DNA from: CAWFMO01 sp963817065
GTDB taxonomy: Bacteria; Actinomycetota; Thermoleophilia; Solirubrobacterales; 70-9
Length of the DNA stretch: 64,000 bases
NCBI GenBank assembly: GCA_963817065.1
Contig: CAWFMO010000001.1
Span: 1,054,001-1,118,000 of the forward strand
Direction: 5' to 3'
This document shows, in pieces, positions 60,719-64,000 of this stretch. The position numbers and the translations under genes were made by a program. Within the stretch, counting starts at the first letter, position 1, and each line of letters starts with the position of its first letter. Under the pieces are notes generated by a model, which made no database searches, was not told the origin of the DNA, and saw nothing but the letters and a program-made list of their open reading frames with translations.

Positions 60719-61736
60719 GGCACGAGCTTTCGCGGCCGCCGCGATCGCGCTCGCGGTCCTCGCCGTGGCGTCGGCTTCGGCCTCGGCTCGCGAGCCGGTC
60801 ATCGCCTACATCGAGGGCGGCCAGTTCAAGCTCTACGACGCCGAGATCGACTCAGACGTCGCGGCGCCCCCGGTTGCGATCGACGGCCCTCAGTTTCGAT
60901 TCGGGATCTCACGCAACGGGCGCTACGTGTTCTACGTCGGAGGTGGCGTGCTGCGCCTGTTCGATCGCGACATCCCGGGCGAGGTCCCGTTGCCGGGGAT
61001 CGATGTCTACGCGCAGCCGGGCTTCCTGACCGTCAGCGACGGGGGGCTGCTCGCGTTCGACAACAACGCGAACGGCCCCGCGGTCGCCTACAACGCGAAC
61101 ACGAAGGCCTTCGTTGCGACCGGCCTGATCCCGACGAACGGGAACCGCCAGACCCAGCTCAGCGGCAACGGGATGTTCCTCGCGACGACCTGCGTCCTCG
61201 ACTGTCCCGCGCTCGCGGCCAATGCGGACCCCTTCGTCCAGGACCTCGTCTCGATGACCGACACGGCGATCCCGGTCGACGACATGAAGGACGAGGAGGA
61301 CCCATGCATCAACGGCGACGGGACGCTGGTCGGCTGGCACAAACAGATAGGCGCCGGGGACAAAGACATCGTCGTCTACGACCGCGCGGCGGCGGCCCCG
61401 GTGAACCTGGCCGGGCTAAACGACGCGGCTCTCGACGACACGTACTGCTCGATGGACTCGGCGGGCGAGTACATCGCCCACCTGACCGACAACGCCGTCT
61501 TCCGTCTCTACGAGGTCTCGAGCGACAGCCACGTCACGCTCGATCCGGGGAAGCCCTTCGACGTCGGCAACTTCCACAACCAGATCCTCAGCGACCCATT
61601 CACGCCGACGCCGAAGCCGCCCCCAGCCGCGCCCGCGCCCGCGCCCGCCGCCACGAGCAAGAAGAAGAAGTGCCAGAAGAAGAAGAAGAAGAAGAAAAAG
61701 AAGCGGTGCAAGAAGAAGAAGAAGAAACGCCGCTAG
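60678..61736 (+). CDS. Secreted TolB-like propeller protein with the longest Lys/Cys tail
   Basis: 352 residues. Signal peptide with an Arg-rich start (RSTRRRSRARAFAAAAIALAVLAVASASA), a propeller-like mature part (VIAYIEGGQFKLYD, FGISRNGRYVFYVGGGVLRLFD, LSGNGMFLATTC), a Pro/Ala linker, then a 25-residue tail (61659-61733), nearly all Lys with two Cys 11 residues apart. GTG at 60678 overlaps the cupin by 41 bp. The start is less certain than the rest, but the signal peptide supports it. Confidence 0.8.
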   Translation: MGETFPRSTRRRSRARAFAAAAIALAVLAVASASASAREPVIAYIEGGQFKLYDAEIDSDVAAPPVAIDGPQFRFGISRNGRYVFYVGGGVLRLFDRDIPGEVPLPGIDVYAQPGFLTVSDGGLLAFDNNANGPAVAYNANTKAFVATGLIPTNGNRQTQLSGNGMFLATTCVLDCPALAANADPFVQDLVSMTDTAIPVDDMKDEEDPCINGDGTLVGWHKQIGAGDKDIVVYDRAAAAPVNLAGLNDAALDDTYCSMDSAGEYIAHLTDNAVFRLYEVSSDSHVTLDPGKPFDVGNFHNQILSDPFTPTPKPPPAAPAPAPAATSKKKKCQKKKKKKKKKRCKKKKKKRR

Positions 61737-61740
61737 CGCG

Positions 61741-62490
61741 CTAGCGGAACAGGTCCTCGGCGGCGGGGCGCTGGATCGCCGTCGCGCCCGGCCCGTCTTC
61801 CGCGGTCACGAGGTGCCCGAGGCCCGAGACGACCGCGCCCGGGATTCCCGAGTCCTTCTCGCGGACGAGGTCGGCGAACGCGGCGAGCTGATCGGCGACC
61901 GCGATCACTGTCGCCTCGAGCTCGCGGCCGCCGGCGTCGGCGCGCCCCCGCCAGTCGGCAAGTGGGTCGACTCCCGCGCAGCCGATCGCGATCTCGGCCT
62001 GCCCGAGCCGCCACGGGCGCCCGAAGCTGTCGGCGACGATCACCGCCGGGCCCGCGCCGCCGGCGCTGAGCTGGGCGCGGATCGCGCGCGCCGAGGCATC
62101 GGCGTCCTCGGGCAGCAGCGCGACCGTCTCCTCTCCGGGCAGGTTCGAGGCGTCGATCCCGGCGTTTGCGCAGATCCAGCCGGAGTTGGTCTCGCAGATC
62201 AGGACCCCGGGCTCGGCGCGGATCACCGCCCGGCTCTCGGCCAGCGCCAGCTCGATCATTCGCGCGTCCCTGCCGGTCCGCTCGGCCAACCTGCGCGCCT
62301 CGTCGCCCGGCTCGACCTCGGTCAGGCGCCGCACCCGGCCCTCGGCCTTCGAGACGATCTTCTGCGAGACGACGACGATCTCCTCGGCGCCCGGCGCCGC
62401 CGCGGCCGCGATCAGCTCGCCGAGGTCCGCGCCCGCCTCGACCTCCGGCAGCCCGGTCAGCGGACGGGCTCGCAGCTCGCGTCCGGTCAA
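61741..62490 (-). CDS. cofE: Coenzyme F420-0:L-glutamate ligase (CofE)
   Basis: 249 residues. LPEVEAGADLGELIAAAA, IVVVSQKIVSKAEGRV, ICETNSGWICANAGIDASN, ADSFGRPWRLGQAEIAIGCAG and REKDSGIPGAVV match CofE/FbiB N-terminal ligase. It adds glutamates to F420-0. The C-terminal FMN domain of mycobacterial FbiB is missing. TTG at 62490 is the only start before the domain. It converges on the tailed propeller with TAGCGCGCTA at the junction. Confidence 0.92.
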   Translation of the reverse strand: MTGRELRARPLTGLPEVEAGADLGELIAAAAAPGAEEIVVVSQKIVSKAEGRVRRLTEVEPGDEARRLAERTGRDARMIELALAESRAVIRAEPGVLICETNSGWICANAGIDASNLPGEETVALLPEDADASARAIRAQLSAGGAGPAVIVADSFGRPWRLGQAEIAIGCAGVDPLADWRGRADAGGRELEATVIAVADQLAAFADLVREKDSGIPGAVVSGLGHLVTAEDGPGATAIQRPAAEDLFR

Positions 62491-62512
62491 GGGCGGCCGG
62501 TCCAGGACTTCG

Positions 62513-63229
62513 TCAGGCGGCGGTGGGGGCGCTGGGCTCGGTCTCGGTTCCGAGCTCCCAGATCATCTGCGCGGTCCGCGGTGCGCGCGCCGGATTCAGG
62601 ATCAGCGTGTCGCGCAGCTGCGCGAGGTCCTCGGGGGTGTCGAGGTCGAGCGCCAGTGAGTCGATCCGCTCGACCGCGAACGAGACCCCGGCGGCGCGTG
62701 CCCGGCTCACGTGGCGGGCGCAGCTGTCGGGGCCGAAGGCGGGGGCGAACGCGGTCGGGGGAGAGAGGACGAGGCCGTTGGTCCCGGTGCCGTGGCGGTC
62801 GGGGATGATCAGCGCCGAGCGCGGCGTGATCCCGACGCGGCGGTCGAGCTCGTCGGCGTCGAGCAGCGGGCAGTCGGCGGGCAGCAGGGCGACCCGGTCA
62901 GCGCCGCGCGAAAGCGCCTCGGTGATCCCGGCCTGCGCGTCTTCCGAGTGCCCGCCGTCGTCGTCGCGGTCGACGACGTCGACCCCGAGCCAGCGCGTGA
63001 TCTGGGCGACGGCGGGGTCCGCGGTGACGACGAGGATCTCGTCGATCCTGTCGCTGCGGCGGATGCTGCTGAGGACGTCGAAGAGCATCGCCTCGGCGAG
63101 CGAGGAGCGTGAGCGCGACGAGAGATCGTCGGCCAGCCGCTGCTTGGCGCGGTCGAACCGCTTCACGGGCAGCACGGCGATGGTCTTTGTGGTTCTCGTC
63201 GGTTTCATCTGATCCGTTGCGTCATCCAT
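62513..63229 (-). CDS. cofC: 2-phospho-L-lactate (or PEP) guanylyltransferase (CofC/FbiD)
   Basis: 238 residues. IAVLPVKRFDRAKQRLADDLS is the nucleotide loop, VTADPAVAQI, DDDGGHSEDAQAGITEAL, LLPADCPLLDADELD and HGTGTNGLVLSPP continue the fold. It activates phospholactate or PEP with GTP for CofD. ATG at 63229 overlaps the cofD stop by 8 bp. Confidence 0.93.
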   Translation of the reverse strand: MDDATDQMKPTRTTKTIAVLPVKRFDRAKQRLADDLSSRSRSSLAEAMLFDVLSSIRRSDRIDEILVVTADPAVAQITRWLGVDVVDRDDDGGHSEDAQAGITEALSRGADRVALLPADCPLLDADELDRRVGITPRSALIIPDRHGTGTNGLVLSPPTAFAPAFGPDSCARHVSRARAAGVSFAVERIDSLALDLDTPEDLAQLRDTLILNPARAPRTAQMIWELGTETEPSAPTAA

Positions 63230-64000
63230 CGGTCAGGGTAGCGGCGAACTTCAACACCCGTTCGGCAACCGCGCGCCTGCCCTCGTCGCCCTCCATCAGC
63301 GTCTCGGCCGCCTCGCATTCGAGCTCGGCGGGCGGATCGGGCTCGTCCGGGTCGTGGACGATCGCGTCGATCACGCCCTGGTAGAGCGAGGCGACGCCGG
63401 CCGCGGTCCGCGGGCGGCCGACCGCGTCCATGAACTCCTCGGTCGGCCCCTTGACCGCGCGGCCCCCGACGAACGGGCTGACCGCGACCACCGGGGCCGG
63501 GGCCGCGGCGATCGCGTCGCGGATCCCGGGCACGGCGAGGATCGGGCCGATCGAGATCACGGGGTTCGAGGGGCCGATCACGATCGACTCGGCGCCGGCG
63601 ATCGCCTCGAGCGCCTCCGGGGTCGGCCGCGCTGCCTCCAGCCCCTCGATCTCGACCGCCTCGATCGGCCCCGCGGCGCCATCGACGATCAGGAACTCCT
63701 GAAGTCCGCGCCAGCCCGCCGCCGTCCGAACCCGCGTCCGCACCGGCTCCTCGCACATCGGCAGCACCGCGGCGCTGACCCCGAGCGCGCGGGCGATCTG
63801 GGCCTGGGCGTCGGTCTGGCGCCCGTCCTCGGCCATGAACGTCCGCCGGTAGAGGCACGCTGCGAGGTCGCGGTCTGAGAGCCGGAACCAGTCCGGGGCC
63901 CCGAGCTGCGCGAGGCGATCGAAGGTCACGAACTCGTCCCCGGCGATTCCCCAGCCGCGCTGCTCGTCGATCTCGCCCGCGAGCCAGTAGGTGACGAGGT
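63222..64000 (-). CDS. cofD: 2-phospho-L-lactate transferase (CofD/FbiA), C-terminal part (partial)
   Basis: Open to the end of the window, so the N-terminus is missing. TYWLAGEIDEQRGWGIAGDEF, LAACLYRRTFMAEDGRQTDAQAQIARALGV, LPMCEEPVRTRV, ALEAIAGAESIVIGPSNPVISIGPIL and SPFVGGRAVKGPTEEFM match CofD. It transfers the phospholactyl or enolpyruvyl group to FO. With CofC and CofE it forms one operon. Confidence 0.94.
   Translation of the reverse strand, partial: LVTYWLAGEIDEQRGWGIAGDEFVTFDRLAQLGAPDWFRLSDRDLAACLYRRTFMAEDGRQTDAQAQIARALGVSAAVLPMCEEPVRTRVRTAAGWRGLQEFLIVDGAAGPIEAVEIEGLEAARPTPEALEAIAGAESIVIGPSNPVISIGPILAVPGIRDAIAAAPAPVVAVSPFVGGRAVKGPTEEFMDAVGRPRTAAGVASLYQGVIDAIVHDPDEPDPPAELECEAAETLMEGDEGRRAVAERVLKFAATLTDG

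Overview
High-GC (about 70% by eye) chromosomal DNA packed with genes, most likely from an actinobacterium of the class Thermoleophilia (Solirubrobacterales or a relative). The class is an inference. It rests on a Gram-positive type SOS box in front of lexA, an actinobacterial-type c-di-AMP riboswitch before an RlpA-like gene, GTP-type PEP carboxykinase, coenzyme F420 genes, many leaderless starts, and many secreted proteins with Lys/Arg/Cys-rich C-terminal tails. I see no phage, insertion sequence, CRISPR array, tRNA or rRNA. Nearly every base is genic. The only gene-poor stretches near 300 bp are filled by RNase P RNA (3.4-3.75 kb) and the riboswitch leader (4.63-4.92 kb).

Layout. 0-6 kb: the end of a peptide-type solute-binding protein, a secreted beta-propeller, lexA with its own SOS box, a coupled zinc-ribbon protein, rnpB, an SDR enzyme, a c-di-AMP riboswitch with an RlpA-like wall protein, and a CMD-family protein. 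6-16 kb: a GlnA2-like glutamine synthetase, a PD40 propeller with PhzF, an ABC-2 exporter, a YyaL-like thioredoxin protein, a DCC protein, a tiny L7/L12-like protein, a class III aminotransferase and an MFS carrier. 16-26 kb: acetate and acyl metabolism (DUF485 plus an acetate-type SSF symporter, acyl-CoA ligase, acyl-CoA dehydrogenase, sucCD with a FixX-like ferredoxin, PEPCK). 26-48 kb: five enzymes of the ethylmalonyl-CoA pathway (Mcl, a likely Msd, a likely Mch, Ecm/MeaA and Ccr), scattered and interleaved with secreted proteins that carry basic two-cysteine tails. 48-57 kb: YgfZ, an apparent metal operon (two-domain multicopper oxidase, ZIP transporter, DtxR-family regulator), a secreted metzincin, a nitrilase with a THI5-like binding protein, and an aquaporin. 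58-64 kb: coenzyme F420 synthesis (FbiC, CofE, CofC, CofD), a cupin and another tailed secreted propeller.

How it fits together. Acetate uptake, acyl-CoA activation, the ethylmalonyl-CoA enzymes, succinyl-CoA synthetase and PEPCK form a plausible route from C2 units to C4 acids and sugars without a glyoxylate bypass. The F420 genes supply a deazaflavin cofactor.

Three genome-wide habits stand out: TANNNT -10 boxes about 7 nt before start codons (leaderless mRNAs), very tight gene junctions including apparent CTG starts inside CTGA overlaps, and a modular Lys/Arg/Cys tail shared by seven otherwise unrelated secreted proteins. The tail is the strongest candidate for an undescribed system here.
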